A stretch of 64,000 bases of DNA. Source: Argyresthia goedartella (Eukaryota > Arthropoda > Insecta > Lepidoptera > Argyresthiidae). Shown here one piece after another: positions 10,701 to 20,659 of this stretch. The DNA lies in contig OX463829.1 in NCBI GenBank assembly GCA_949825045.1, positions 15,904,715 through 15,968,714 of the forward strand. The letters are read 5' to 3'. Below the pieces are notes generated by a model. That model was not told where the DNA came from, made no database searches, and worked only from the letters and a program-made list of their open reading frames with translations. Both the position numbers and the translations under genes were made by a program. The first letter of the stretch is position 1. Each line of letters opens with the position of its first letter.

Positions 10701-13700
10701 GAAATTGACATACTAACAGTAGCTAGTCAATTTATTTTCGAAAATATAATGTATGTACGCAAGAACCTTACAACATTTTCCAAACTTAGCGATAGCTGTA
10801 ATGTTTACCTAAGAAATAATCACAGACTATGTGCGAGGTTAGCAATTCTTTCAAGGGTCAGTGCATTCTCTACTACAATAAGATACCTCTGGAGATTTTG
10901 AAATTGCCATTTGAGCAATTTAAAAAGTATGTTAAAGCGACTTTGTCGAAAAAGGGATATTACAATGTTCAAGATTACTTAAATGACAGGACTGTATGGG
11001 GTTAATCTGGCTCAACACAGACCTTGCTGTTAATAATTTTGTAATTATTTATTCCAGCTTATTAAATAAAAATAAATCATAATTGTATTAGTTAAGCACA
11101 ACCTATTTTTAAAAGAGATCTAAAAATCAATCTGTGGGAGTTTCTACGCCCTTCTTCTCCCACAGTGGTGCAATGTAGAGAAGAGGCAAAAAATGACGTT
11201 TGCTAAGAATATGTAAATATCTACAGTAATAAAGTACTTTTGAGTTTGAGTTTGAGCAACACTCAAGAAACTAAGTACTTTGGCTTGAAACTCTGATGTA
11301 TTCTGCAGGTAAGTCGCCAAGACTAACCTAAAAACGACTCCAAAAGGCGTCGTTTTCAGGTTCAAAACCCTGGCCTAACCTGGAATATATCTGTCATAGC
11401 GAGGCAAACGGCTTAATATAGGTAGATTTGGCCAAGGCCCAAGCTATTCATGGAAAAATGAAAAACCATCACAAGTATCGCTACACAAGTGAGGGAAAAG
11501 GAACTACCTACCCAGGCTGACTCACTAGAGTAGAGACGAATTACTAATATGAGCTACATAAATGTAAGCACTTCGTCTGATAATTCCATGCATGATTCAT
11601 CGAGATCGACGGCAAAGAGCTTGCCCTGCCCAGAGCCCACCGTCATGTAAGGAGCAAAGTCAGAGTCAACATTTATTTATTACTGTACTGTGTTCGTATT
11701 AACATATACTTAGAAAACGTATTTTTGCCTCTTCTCCACATTGGGAAACTCTGGGAGAAGCAGAAGCATTTTGCTCCCACATAAGGGCTGATCCGGCAAA
11801 CAACATGCAAATCGCTTATAACAATCGCACGAAACGTTCAAAAATGCGATTCGACTCAACTTTACGTCTCGAAATGTCAAATCGTATATATTTTCTTAGC
11901 CTTTCATTCTATTGTTATTTGCGTTTTACATCTTTTCTAGGGGGGCAGGTGTAAGCTAATAGCTGCCCTACACAATGGTTGATATACCTACCTATATGTT
12001 CACAATGTAGTTATTTACGACGACAATGGAGTAATTAGCGACGAAACGTCCAGTTTCGAGATTGACCAAAAATGCTTTTATCAGTCTTTCCAATCGCATT
12101 TTCCAACCGATTTGGACGAAAAATAGCACACAAGTTCCATGATTTAGTTAAACATTTTAGTCGATCGCAATTTTTTATTGAATCAAACATTGCGATCGAC
12201 TAAAATGTTTAACTAAATCAAGGAACTTGTGTGCTATTTTTCGTCGAAATCGGTTTCCCCCAGGAAAAGGGGAAAAGGGGGGAATTCCGGACTTCATTCT
12301 ACACAAGATGTTGCGAAAAAAATCCAAAAGGAGGGGAGTCGACTGTGTTTGGGTCATTGACTTAATTGGTATTTTATATATTAGTAAAGATTTAAAAATC
12401 TAAATCATACTAACTGCCCCGTTTAGAACTCATGGATAACAGATCTTGATTAGTACTAGATAACCTTCATAACACCATAGCTGCAGAGATGGGCTAGCCC
12501 CCTTTAACAGAAAATGGACTGGGCCGTGTCTCTGCCACCCTATATGGGAAAAGAGGCGCCCCCGTGACTCAAATTATGATCATCTTATTGGTGTCTTTCA
12601 GTTCTCAATCCTTATGACAATCCTGGCTGCAGCGAAGATCTACCTGTCTGTGGTGGTCTACCAGAACCTGGACAGCCTGGGTCGACTCGTCAACGAATGG
12701 CTCACGACTGCCTTCAATGCCAACAACAGGGAACCCTTCTATGTGATGCAGATTGCGGTAAGAGAGCACCCTTCTGATGCATATCATCTAGGATTACTCG
12801 TTAAGGATCAGTAGCTTGATTCTCTAACTTTGCCTTCAATCCGGATCGCAATCAAATTGTCATTTGAAGGTTGGTAGACACCTTCAGAGAACATTTTGAT
12901 TTGCATTGCGACTGTTTTGTTGAAGCATTTGTTTGTATGTTAATTCGGTAGTTTGACTGTATTCAAAATTGCAATCAAACACCGACTCACAATTAGATAT
13001 GGGCCGCCGAGTAAGTACCCATTTAGAATTTACTAAGTATTTATCAAAAACGCAATTTACTGAGTTTTTAGCCAAAATAGAGGCTAACCGTACTACTACA
13101 AGTTACGTTATAGTTTATTGGCCATTGCATTAAGATCTAACGCTGAGCGGTGGCGTGAAATCGGCACTTCGTCATGTTCATTGATCATCCGCGGATTTGC
13201 CGCCGAAGCCCTATACTAGATACCTTCTTTACATGTACCTTTGCTTTTACCTACAGCTCCGTTGCTGCGGAACGACTGGGGCTCTGTCCTACGGACTCAA
13301 CCCACTTCCTCCTTCCTGCTGCGCACAGGACACCTGCACTGTGCTCAACGCCTATGGTGGCTGCGTCACCTCCCTCACAGACTACTTGGATACGTTCGGA
13401 AACGTGATTGGAGCTATGCTGCTGATTGTTATTATTGTTGAGGTGAGTTAGGTTTGAAATAAATACAGTAGTGTTACAATAGTTTCGCTTCTCGCTACTT
13501 AAGGAATCCTAAAAAGTGTCGGAAGTCCTGCACGATGACCAAACCAGGAACTAAAGTCTCTCAGCATTGTTCGACGCAAATTTAAGTTTGACTTCGTTGT
13601 CATCGTCGTCGTCACAAAGATATTCAAATCGACAAATCACATCTCAGGAAAAAACAGCTCGTGTAAAATAATCGTGTTCTGATTGGAAGATTATTCAATT

Positions 13701-14721
13701 TGCCACAAATACATAGTAAAGGTATGAGTTCAATCTCGGCATCATACAGTGCCGCACTAATACTGGTCCCCGTACAATAAGGTACCTCTGATGAGTAACT
13801 TGCAATGAGAATGCCTTCAGCACATACCGAGGCCACGGCTAGTAGTCAAATCTAATGATAGCTACTTATACACACAGGAGTTTCTTTTAGTCCGTGCACA
13901 ACACGAGCTGATGTCCGCTGAATGTGTAGGGAACCGGACATTGCAGGGAGGTCTAACTCCTGGGTATGGGTGGTTTAATTTCTTCCCCTCCAAAAAAGGA
14001 GGCCCTAGCACTTAACACAAAAAAAAGCACCACTGCCTGGACAGTGTTTTTTTAATATAAATCGTGTACACAATATCTTGTTTCTACATCTCCCTTCGAA
14101 TTGCAGTATAATGCTGTTAAAAACATACTCATCGTATCGTTTGCGATTTCGCGCAGTCGTCCAAAAGCTCAAAAAGTGTGGCCACAAGCTGACTCTCGCT
14201 CGCCGCAGCCCCTAGCCACAGCGCGTTCACTGTGGCCTACGCCTCCTAGTATATAATATACAGGATTATTTAGATTTACGAATGGCCGCAACGCTGCGGA
14301 TACACCCGGCCGGTCCACGTAGCGCGCGCGCCGCACCCCAAATAATCAGTCACTCATGAGTCGGGAGTAACTTTACACAATAACACCTGTTCATTGTTTT
14401 GTGGCCTGCGCTATTGAGGCACACCCCTCAGAGGCCGTGAAGTCCGCGTGTAAACTTGAAAAAACCCTAAATCGGAACTTTTATGACAGACGTCACCTAT
14501 AAGTGCTGTGGATTAGAGTGAGAGATTCTATTGCTGGCATTTGTGAGGAAGCAACATAAAATTTGCCCTAATTGTTATGTCATTATTTTTTCTTTTCCGG
14601 TCAGCAGAGTAGCGAATAGGGTTAACGCGCAATTAATTTATTGTTTCAGTTGGTGTCCATCCTCTTTGCGTTGATCCTCACATGCACATCCAATAATAAC
14701 GAGAGGAGACGTAGATACTGA
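7731..14721 (+). CDS. Tetraspanin A (five exons, 221 aa)
   Basis: Four-transmembrane protein that organises membrane microdomains at the cell surface or in endosomes. Exons: 7731-7793, 8619-8807, 12602-12757, 13257-13442, 14650-14721; all introns are GT/AG and phase 0. Short N-terminus with Cys and Lys-Tyr (MCSCVEFIAKYVLFITNL, TM1); TM2 ends in the hallmark GCCGAIKESCC; TM3 SILMTILAAAKIYLSVVVY; large extracellular loop with CCG, PPSCC and two more Cys (six in all); TM4; short basic tail NNNERRRRY. The length suits the family. The style resembles the insect Tsp42E-type group (inference). The start is the first ATG before TM1. Intron 2 carries a SINE, a MITE and a CR1-like copy. A close relative lies tail to tail at 22018-24970. 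Confidence 0.93.
8319..8526. mobile_element. piggyBac-type MITE in tetraspanin A intron 1
   Basis: About 208 bp bounded by TTAA on both sides (8315-8318, 8527-8530). Ends read ACCTTTTGACTGCC and, in complement, CCTTTTGACCGCC. TTAA flanks and short inverted ends match non-autonomous piggyBac-like elements. It contains a perfect 30-bp GC-rich palindrome (8444-8473). Confidence 0.7.
8619..8807 (+). CDS. Tetraspanin A exon 2
   Basis: 63 codons: rest of TM1, small loop (QISEITDLIPVPIEA) and TM2 with GCCGAIKES. Acceptor CCCAACAG, donor ATG|GTGAGG. Confidence 0.93.
8933..9007. mobile_element. Short copy of a TATACCTC-ended MITE
   Basis: 75 bp from TATACCTC to GAGGTATA, sharing GCATATGTACAGGTATTGA and CCAAGGCCACCGC-like blocks with the fuller copy at 15303-15430. 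It sits directly against the tail of a SINE. Confidence 0.55.
9008..9276 (-). mobile_element. tRNA-derived SINE (minus strand)
   Basis: Complement of the region shows RNA polymerase III promoter boxes: A box TGGCCGAGTCGG (complement of 9246-9257) and B box GGTTCGAGTCC (complement of 9203-9213), a tRNA-unrelated body and an ATGT-repeat tail at about 9008-9035. The body matches the truncated copy at 62327-62510. Confidence 0.8.
9484..11240 (+). mobile_element. CR1-like non-LTR retrotransposon, copy 2 (5' truncated)
   Basis: Begins abruptly after an A-run, corresponding to the middle of ORF2 of copy 1, runs through the RT stop at 11003-11005 and a 3' UTR, and ends near a GTTTGA-repeat tail. The 3' UTR block 11098-11220 recurs in inverse orientation at 59026-59165 and, more diverged, near 11705-11785. 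It lies in intron 2 of tetraspanin A. Confidence 0.88.
9490..11005 (+). pseudogene. Reverse transcriptase of CR1-like copy 2
   Basis: RT blocks in order: KQYGFTRGKSTTDAG, CDLSKAFDCVDH (motif A), GVPQGSICPFLFLVYINDL (motif B), DIVLFADDTSLVF (motif C active site), LGITIDSKLQWGPHID. Two lesions relative to copy 1 and the reading frame: a 4-bp loss near 9675 (LIPLFKS block) and a frameshift near 10880. After the latter the C-terminus continues as LEILKLPFEQFKKYVK to the true stop at 11003. No RNase H domain. Dead, but barely diverged from copy 1. Confidence 0.88.
11241..12103. other. Tetraspanin A intron 2 remainder
   Basis: No genes. Apart from the diverged fragment at 11700-11790, nothing recognised. 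Confidence 0.4.
11700..11790 (-). repeat. Diverged 3' UTR fragment of the CR1-like family
   Basis: Shares the order AACGT..., GCCTCTTCTCCACATT, CTGTGGGAGAAG-like and TCCCACA blocks with 59041-59120, with many differences. An older insertion. Confidence 0.4.
12104..12255. repeat. Long inverted repeat (hairpin) in intron 2
   Basis: Arms of about 67 bp (12104-12171 and 12189-12255) pair almost perfectly around a 17-bp A/T loop. The arms read through AACCGATTT, CGAAAAATAGCACACAAG, GATTTAGTTAAACATTTTAG and TCGATCGCAAT. The right flank (about 12290-12345: GGACTTCATTCTACACAAG, then GCGAAAAAAA) recurs at 60399-60440, so this may be the end of a dispersed element. In the primary transcript it would fold into a long double-stranded RNA. 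Confidence 0.75.
12256..12601. other. Intron 2 tail with dispersed-repeat fragment
   Basis: Contains the block GGACTTCATTCTACACAAG (12292-12310), shared with 60399-60417. No other feature. Confidence 0.4.
12602..12757 (+). CDS. Tetraspanin A exon 3
   Basis: 52 codons: TM3 and the first helices of the large extracellular loop. Acceptor TTTCAG, donor GCG|GTAAGA. Same length as exon 3 of tetraspanin B. Confidence 0.93.
13257..13442 (+). CDS. Tetraspanin A exon 4
   Basis: 62 codons with the cysteine core of the large loop (RCCGTTG, PPSCC, DTC, GGC) and most of TM4. Acceptor CTACAG, donor GAG|GTGAGT. Confidence 0.93.
13443..14649. other. Tetraspanin A intron 4
   Basis: 1.2-kb GT/AG intron. A GC-rich patch at 14280-14340 is not matched elsewhere in the window. 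No coding or repeat family recognised. Confidence 0.5.
14650..14721 (+). CDS. Tetraspanin A exon 5 (C-terminus)
   Basis: 23 codons and TGA: end of TM4 (LVSILFALILTC) and a 10-residue basic cytosolic tail. Acceptor TTTCAG. Confidence 0.92.
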   Translation: MVSILFALILTCTSNNNERRRRY

Positions 14722-14742
14722 GTTTCAGCCATCCTCTTGTAT

Positions 14743-14748
14743 AATAAA
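14743..14748 (+). terminator. Polyadenylation signal of tetraspanin A
   Basis: AATAAA 21 bp after the stop codon, implying a very short 3' UTR. No other canonical signal is nearer. Confidence 0.6.
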
Positions 14749-14929
14749 ACAAAACCCTAGTGAACTTTAGCTAGTCCCTAGTCTGTGTACTGAAGTATTG
14801 TATTATCAGTACCTATTTTATCTTTATAGATACAACCACAAATGTTTATGAACACTGTTTTTATCACTATTGCAAAGAGTAAATTTAGAAATATTTTATA
14901 CCTATTATTTTATGGCGATTTTGGTGTGC

Positions 14930-15195
14930 GATTAAATACTAATCGCACATCAAAAATACTGATTTGCACACCAAAAAAGAATCAACAAAAACACTTTTTA
15001 TGTTTTAAATATTTGATGTTATGTGTATAAGTTTATGTTTTAAGTATTTTTTGTTGTTCTTACATGTTCAACCTTACACGACGGATAAAGTGGGCTTCGC
15101 TTCGCTCAACCCCTTTACCCTTCACCTAAGCTACCGCAGCATTGCCCTGATATTTGCTGTGCAAATCAGTATTTTTAATGTGCAGTTTAATATTT
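14930..15195. mobile_element. MITE-like inverted-repeat element downstream of tetraspanin A
   Basis: A roughly 30-bp block at 14940-14970 (CATCAAAAATACTGATTTGC) is repeated in inverse orientation at 15160-15190 (TGTGCAAATCAGTATTTTTA). The inner part carries GAGCGAAGC-type GC sequence. Short size and inverted ends suggest a non-autonomous element; its superfamily is unclear. Confidence 0.45.
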
Positions 15196-15302
15196 CCCTT
15201 ATTTTATTGGTCAAAATGTTTTTAAAAGACTTCTATGAATAAATTTTGTACTTAAGTATCTTTGTTTTATTAAGCTGAATCCAACAAACCCGGAAATGTT
15301 GA

Positions 15303-15430
15303 TATACCTCGCGCCACGAATTACGATCGCTGGGCGACGTTGTCGGGAATTACCTCGCATATGTACAGGTATTGAAAAGTGACTACTGCGCATTCCAGGC
15401 CACCGCTCATAACGTGTGGCGCGACGAATA
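15303..15430. mobile_element. TATACCTCGCGCCAC-ended MITE
   Basis: About 128 bp with inverted ends TATACCTCGCGCCACGA and GTGGCGCGACGA(ATA). Shares its core with 8933-9007, which is an internally deleted copy. Confidence 0.55.
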
Positions 15431-17154
15431 CATATGTTTGTTTCTTTTGTTTTCTTATAGATATGGGTTAAACTGAGTAAATATCAAAAACGGTAACATG
15501 AGATATCTCGGGACAACTTTTGGCAGCTACAAAACCTCGAAATATTGTGACGTTTTTGGTTTCTGGGTCCTAAATTATTTACATTATTTAAATTAAAGAG
15601 CATACCATATTGCGTCTAATGAGTAACACAAAAAGAATAAATTAGACCAGCCTAGAACTGGAATACCATGATCATAAAACGAAGATTTTTCTCAACTTTT
15701 TAAATAACTGAAATATAGCCGTCAGTGAAGAGCTCCGTGACCTAGTGAGCTGGGGCGGGACCCATTAAACCTGATTATACAGTGGGTTCCGCTAGCATTT
15801 AAATTTTATTAAATCTAACACTGTACTATAATAATTTTATCTTATCTCAATAATTAGGGCTAATTGTACGTTAAGGCCCAGTTCTGGCTGTTGAGGTGAG
15901 GGTCGCCGCATTCGTCCGTCGTCTTCTGGCGGGGTAGCGGAACTGGCGGGGAAGCGGGCGGCGCGGAATAGCATCGGGCCGCCCGGATACTTTAAAAATT
16001 AAACGTTTTATCGAATTTACTGAAAAACGGAAATAAGCTAATTGATAAAATTTAAGGATTAACACGGAGCTCTAAAAGAGGAAAAATTTGGTAAAAAAAT
16101 TATGCGAAAAATCAGTCATTTTTTATTAAAATTATTGAATCTCCTTTGAAATATACACTATGTTCAGGAGTTTTTACGATCGCGCCAAATTAATATAACC
16201 GCGTTGACATACTATTTAAACTATATTATCACTTTGTGACATATAATTTTTTGAGACAATGAATTATTTGGAAATAATTTTCTATTTTTTTTTCCAAAGC
16301 TCTCTTCAGTGGTTTTTTTGTGATCTTGGGCCTTAAGTCTTATGTCAAAGACAGCTACTGCCATCTGGCGGGTCGTTTAGGACACTTCTTTCTATTTAGG
16401 TTTTGTACATAACTATTCTTTTACCCATCATCATTGATCGTTGCTTTGGCAGTTTTCCCCGAATGGACCACCACAATTGTTCGAGGAATCTTAGGTTCCG
16501 GCAGCCTATAATGATGATGAAGGTGGGAGTAGGTATCGCCTCAGACACCCGAATGCCGAACTCTCAACTGGATGATGCATGCGGCGGCGTGCAGCGTCCA
16601 ATGCCAGCCAGAACCGAGCGCCCAGCTCGATCGCCGGTGGCACCTGGACGAAGACAAAAGGCCACACCGACGCCTCGTGTGAAATTGTCGCCGCGTCGCC
16701 TTCCAAAGGGCTTTGAAGATGGTTAATGTTGTCGAAGTTATGAGTTGAAGATTGATGGAGTTAAAAACGGACGTTTGACGTTTATAAGACTTTTAATTTG
16801 ATTACACTATACAATTATAAAAAGGAAAATTACGCACTCCGCGCTGACAAACTGATATTACAATAAATGACATGACCGATCGTGACGAAGGCTTCTTGCT
16901 AGAGAAAACTGAGATTTAACTGAGAATTCCATTTTCCACCGCGACGATGATTATTGAACAAGGTTAACTGAGAGATTACATTATGTAGGTATGTCACGAC
17001 CGTCCAAGGCGACGGCCCATGAACAAGGCTTAATAGAATGAAGGGCTGGTTGAGACATGAATCAACATTTTAGAGATAGATAGCACAATTAATGACAGTT
17101 GATCGTTAGTTCCATAGTACCGATATTAGAAAAGAAAAGAAATACCATTTTAAT
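15431..17154. other. Intergenic gap
   Basis: Two short GC-rich stretches (15880-15990 and 16530-16720) look coding-like by composition, the second with a 107-codon open frame from 16403, but I recognise no domain or splice structure. Otherwise AT-rich. Confidence 0.35.
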
Positions 17155-17395
17155 TAAAAAAGCTGCCAAGTGCAAGTTGGACTCGCGCTGAGAGGGTTTC
17201 GTACAAAAGAATAATCTCTCAAACCCTAGCCTGCATTGCAATTTTCAGCTCTCTAAGGCTTCAGGAAGTACCTTAAAATTCAGTTTTTCATACAAACTTT
17301 GCACCCCAGATTTAGGGGGTTAAAGTTGTGAATTTCGGAGTTTTTATGGGATATGGGTGCAAACTTGTGCTTGCATACCAAATTTCAAATATTTA
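17155..17395 (-). repeat. Diverged copy of the lepidopteran AGGGTTCCGTACC repeat
   Basis: CCAAGTGCAAGTTGGACTCG followed by an AGAGGGTTTCGTAC block mirrors the end of the fuller repeat at 54676-55087 (complement of GTACGGAACCCTTCGTGCGC...). Oriented opposite to that copy. Confidence 0.5.
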
Positions 17396-17601
17396 GGACT
17401 TGATGATGATTATGAGGTGGGACGCCCGCTGAACCACAGTGATCGTTCCTTTATCGTGACTATTTCACCCAATTCCCAGTGTTTGGTCACTGGTTACTGT
17501 TTGTTCAACAGATGTCCCTCCCCAAATCTTCTTGTTCGTTTAATGAATTCTAGGATGTCGCTAAACTTTAAGTTTGACAAATCATCTGCTTTAATGTTAT
17601 C

Positions 17602-17852
17602 TGTGCCGGTCAACTATGTTAGTCATATTTTCACGTAATGTTAAGATAAATTGACGACCGTCACAGATAAGGTATATTTATATTCATCACTCACTATGAC
17701 TTATGCACGTCATTAATAACATGTCCCAACCTAGTATATAAGCTAGGATTCCCTATAATAAAGTAGTCTAGTCTAGTCTCGTATTTGCGCGCATCTCAAC
17801 CTTATACTTTACTCCCGAAGATGTTGCTCTCCTTATAATTGCCTCTGGCAAA
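17602..17852 (+). repeat. 5' LTR
   Basis: Begins TGTGCCGGTC and ends CTCTGGCAAA. Contains AGTATATAAG (about 17732), which fits a TATA box, and CTATAATAAAG with an AATAAA-type signal. Confidence 0.88.
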
Positions 17853-19119
17853 GTGGTGACCCGACTTCTGAACATCAGCAAACTTCGGTAATAGCAGCAT
17901 GGACCCAGCCGCGAAGAAAACTCCGTGTGCTGCCACCTTAGAAGTGCAAGCAAGAAGCACTTCTTCCAAGATCGCCGAGCCCCGACTTCGGCAACCAAGA
18001 CGACATCAATCAAGCCATAACCGGACCAGATTTGAAAACGGACCAGAAGATAAATAATTTCAACTGAAGATTTCCCGCATCGAACTCAAGATACCGCAAG
18101 AAAAATGAACCGATAGTCAGCCGACTGCTGATTTATCAAAATGGAGCTCGCACCAGCAGAAACGAACGCGTCGGCAAATTCATTCACAGCAAGCAGCTTT
18201 TCAAGTTCAAGACATAGGAAGCCGTTCCAGCCCCCAGAAGAGTATTGAAACATCATCTATATACCTAATTCAACGAATATTGAAATCATCCAGGAAGAAC
18301 ATCGCACGAAGAATAATCAAATCACTGAAGAGAGAGAGAGATATATATATATATATAAACGATTGGTGTACAAGATGTGCCCTATGTTGCCAAATCCCAA
18401 GGTTTTTAGGCACACAAATTTCATCAATCGACAACTTAATATTCACTCAAGAGTGAACAGCACGCACGTACACATGACGTACGAGATCATTGACTGCCTA
18501 CAGCCAAGGTTACAGATTTAATGCTGACGCTGATTCAGCACAATCATCCTTGTGTAGGTACGGTCGCAATTATAAACAAACAGTGATTACAACTTCAACG
18601 ACGTGCGATGTAAATTGACTCATCGATTCCTGAAAAACATGGGCGGCTGCAGCATCAGACGACTCTCCTGCGGATCTTTTCCAGTTATAGGTTAGGTTAG
18701 TTTACTAACCGCGAAGCCCCATTTTCCTAGTGTTTTTCTGTTTTCCAGTTTTTAGTTTATTTTATGTAGTGTGCGGCCAGATACAAGGCTCGCCTGTAGG
18801 TAAATATTAAGTAATTCTTTAAACTTATGTAGAATTCACATAACCGTAGTTCCTTTACTTTTCTAATTCGTCTAAGAGTTACCTTTAGATTAAGTTGAAG
18901 TATGCGCTATTACTATCTAGTTTTATTCAACAGTGACTTTCCTTATATATAAAAATAGATTATGTTAAAGTATGCACAATTAAGATCTGGTTTCATGTTT
19001 ATTAAAATACTACTAGTTATTATTGCAGTTGATAAGTTTGTTATGGTATCTAACTTAGATTTTTTCCATTGTTGTATAAGAACATTCATTTATTTTTTTT
19101 TCCTAAAGGGGGGAGTATC

Positions 19120-19371
19120 TGTGCCGGTCGACTATGTTAGTCATATTTTCACGTAATGTTAAGATAAGTTGACGACCGTCACAGATAAGGTATATTTATA
19201 TTCATCACGCACTATGTCTTATGCACGTCATTAATAACATGTACCAACCTAGTATATAAGCTAGGATTCCCTATAATAAAGCAGTCTAGTCTAGTCTCGT
19301 ATTTGCGCGCATCTCAAGCCTTTTACTTTACTCCCGAAGATGTCGCTCTCCTTATAATTGCCTCTGGCAAA
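19120..19371 (+). repeat. 3' LTR
   Basis: Nearly identical to 17602-17852, including the TATA-like AGTATATAAG and the AATAAA. Confidence 0.88.
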
Positions 19372-19756
19372 TTATCCAACCCGTTCGCCATCTTTATTTG
19401 AATACATTACGCATTCTCCCAAGAAGTGCTTGGTACTTTCCTCCAAGCCACAGGTGAGGGCATGATGGGTCCTGTACGAGCCTTAATAATGATATGTGTC
19501 TATTTAGTTTGCAGTGACCTGTCACCACACCTACTAGTATTGCTAAGTTTTCCCTACTAAGATTAAGAAAATACTTAGCCTTTTTGGGGTCTTTTCTTAC
19601 GATAAAGATCTTAGTCTGCCTACAGTCTTTGGTGTCCTTCCATTCTTGGTTTGCATCTCGCGTAGCTATCATGTTGAAGATGTTCTTTGTGACAGTCGTT
19701 GATATAGGTAAAGTTGGTTCTGGTCCAATAAAACGCTCATCAGTGCCTTTTTTCGA

Positions 19757-20126
19757 AAAGAACTATGCCAAGATTTTGTAAAAAATTGTGAAACTTGATT
19801 CCCAAAACCATAAATTTACGGTAAGTTATCATTTATACTGATAGAGGCTCTCCGACTATGCTTGCTTTCTCGACCTATCGAAAGCTTTTGATATGGTTTC
19901 ATATGATATCTTGTGGACTAAGCTGAGAGAGGCTGGAATGATCTGAACTGCTATCTGTTTTTCGGTATTGGTACAATAAACAGATAAACTATGTTAAATG
20001 GTCGGACCAAGTGTCAAATATCTATAGACTACAGTGTGGTGTGCGACAGGGAGGTCTATCGTCACCAAGATTATTTAATCTGTACAGTCAAACAAGGCAA
20101 CTTTGCCAAATGGATCTGTCTTTGCC
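19757..20126 (+). mobile_element. Non-LTR reverse transcriptase fragment, copy B
   Basis: Begins with the ~70-bp block CGAAAAGAACTATGCCAAG... also present at 3985-4055 and 21190-21262, then ACFLDLSKAFDMVSYDILWT, a damaged stretch, YVKWSDQVSNIYRL and CGVRQGGLSSPRLFNLY. Same extent and lesions as copy A, in opposite orientation. Copy B abuts the RNase H remnant on its left. Confidence 0.7.
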
Positions 20127-20522
20127 CAGCTCGTTGTTGTTACTTAAAATCGAAATATATCGAAATCGTTTTCGATTTGTTAAACTTTTAATCAATGGTA
20201 AAAAAGAGCACTATATTTCTGGCTACACTAAGTAACGCACCAGTCCCAACGTGTCTTGTCGGACAGTGCCAACGATGGTACTCGATTTTGAGGGCCAAAT
20301 TTAGTGCATAAAACTTTGCGTGATAATCGCATTTCCAGTTGCAGCAGGTAGGTGCCGAGCAGAATGCGCGGCAGTAGCAGCGGTATCCTAAAGGTGTTTT
20401 CAGAGAGATGGGATGGCCCATTCAACCACCATTGGGTAAAAATGTTAATTTATTTTTTACTTCATTTAAATAATTGTATTACCTACTGTCTCATTAATCA
20501 ATGTTATATAGATCTTGTTATC

Positions 20523-20555
<33 letters not shown>

Positions 20556-20659
20556 TTCTAGCTATTTATACATATTAATAGGTGTTGTTTACAAAAAATA
20601 TCTCGCTTATAATTAGTTTATTTGAGAGATAATCACGACTTATTTCTACGCGATACCGT
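20127..20659. other. Unassigned stretch
   Basis: Includes a 65-77 codon open stretch on the minus strand (20188-20425) without a recognised domain, and an (ATA)n run near 20535-20555. Confidence 0.35.

Larger units (their letters stand above)
17602..19371 (+). mobile_element. Non-autonomous LTR retrotransposon (LARD/TRIM-like)
   Basis: Two LTRs of about 251 bp (17602-17852, 19120-19371) enclose a 1.27-kb interior with no gag or pol. The 5-bp target duplication TTATC flanks it (17597-17601, 19372-19376). A primer-binding site begins at once after the 5' LTR (TGGTGACCCGACTTCTG), and a polypurine tract (AAAGGGGGGAG) precedes the 3' LTR. The LTRs differ at only a few positions, so insertion was fairly recent. 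It needs enzymes from another element. Confidence 0.9.
17494..19757 (-). pseudogene. RNase H-bearing non-LTR retrotransposon C-terminus, interrupted
   Basis: Minus-strand coding from about 19757 to the stop at 17494, split by an LTR element at 17602-19371. Read across the insertion it gives an RNase H-type C-terminus: FIGPEPTLPIS, the FNLSRENLAILVGVVTGHC-like helix (as KYFLNLSRENLAIL...), LNRHISLLRLVQDPSCPH, then, beyond the insert, ADDLSNLKFSDILEFIKRTR. These are standard features of the end of ORF2 in I/LOA-like and related non-LTR elements. A frameshift lies in the CPH-W region. The 3' UTR probably continues to about 17400. Confidence 0.7.

Noticed and set aside
16403..16726. 107-codon frame at 16.4 kb
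   Set aside because: Basic, low-complexity sequence with no domain, splice context or start context; probably compositional.
17602..19371. Possibility of a tandem gene duplication
   Set aside because: The direct repeats have TG start, PBS, polypurine tract and a 5-bp target duplication, so they are LTRs.
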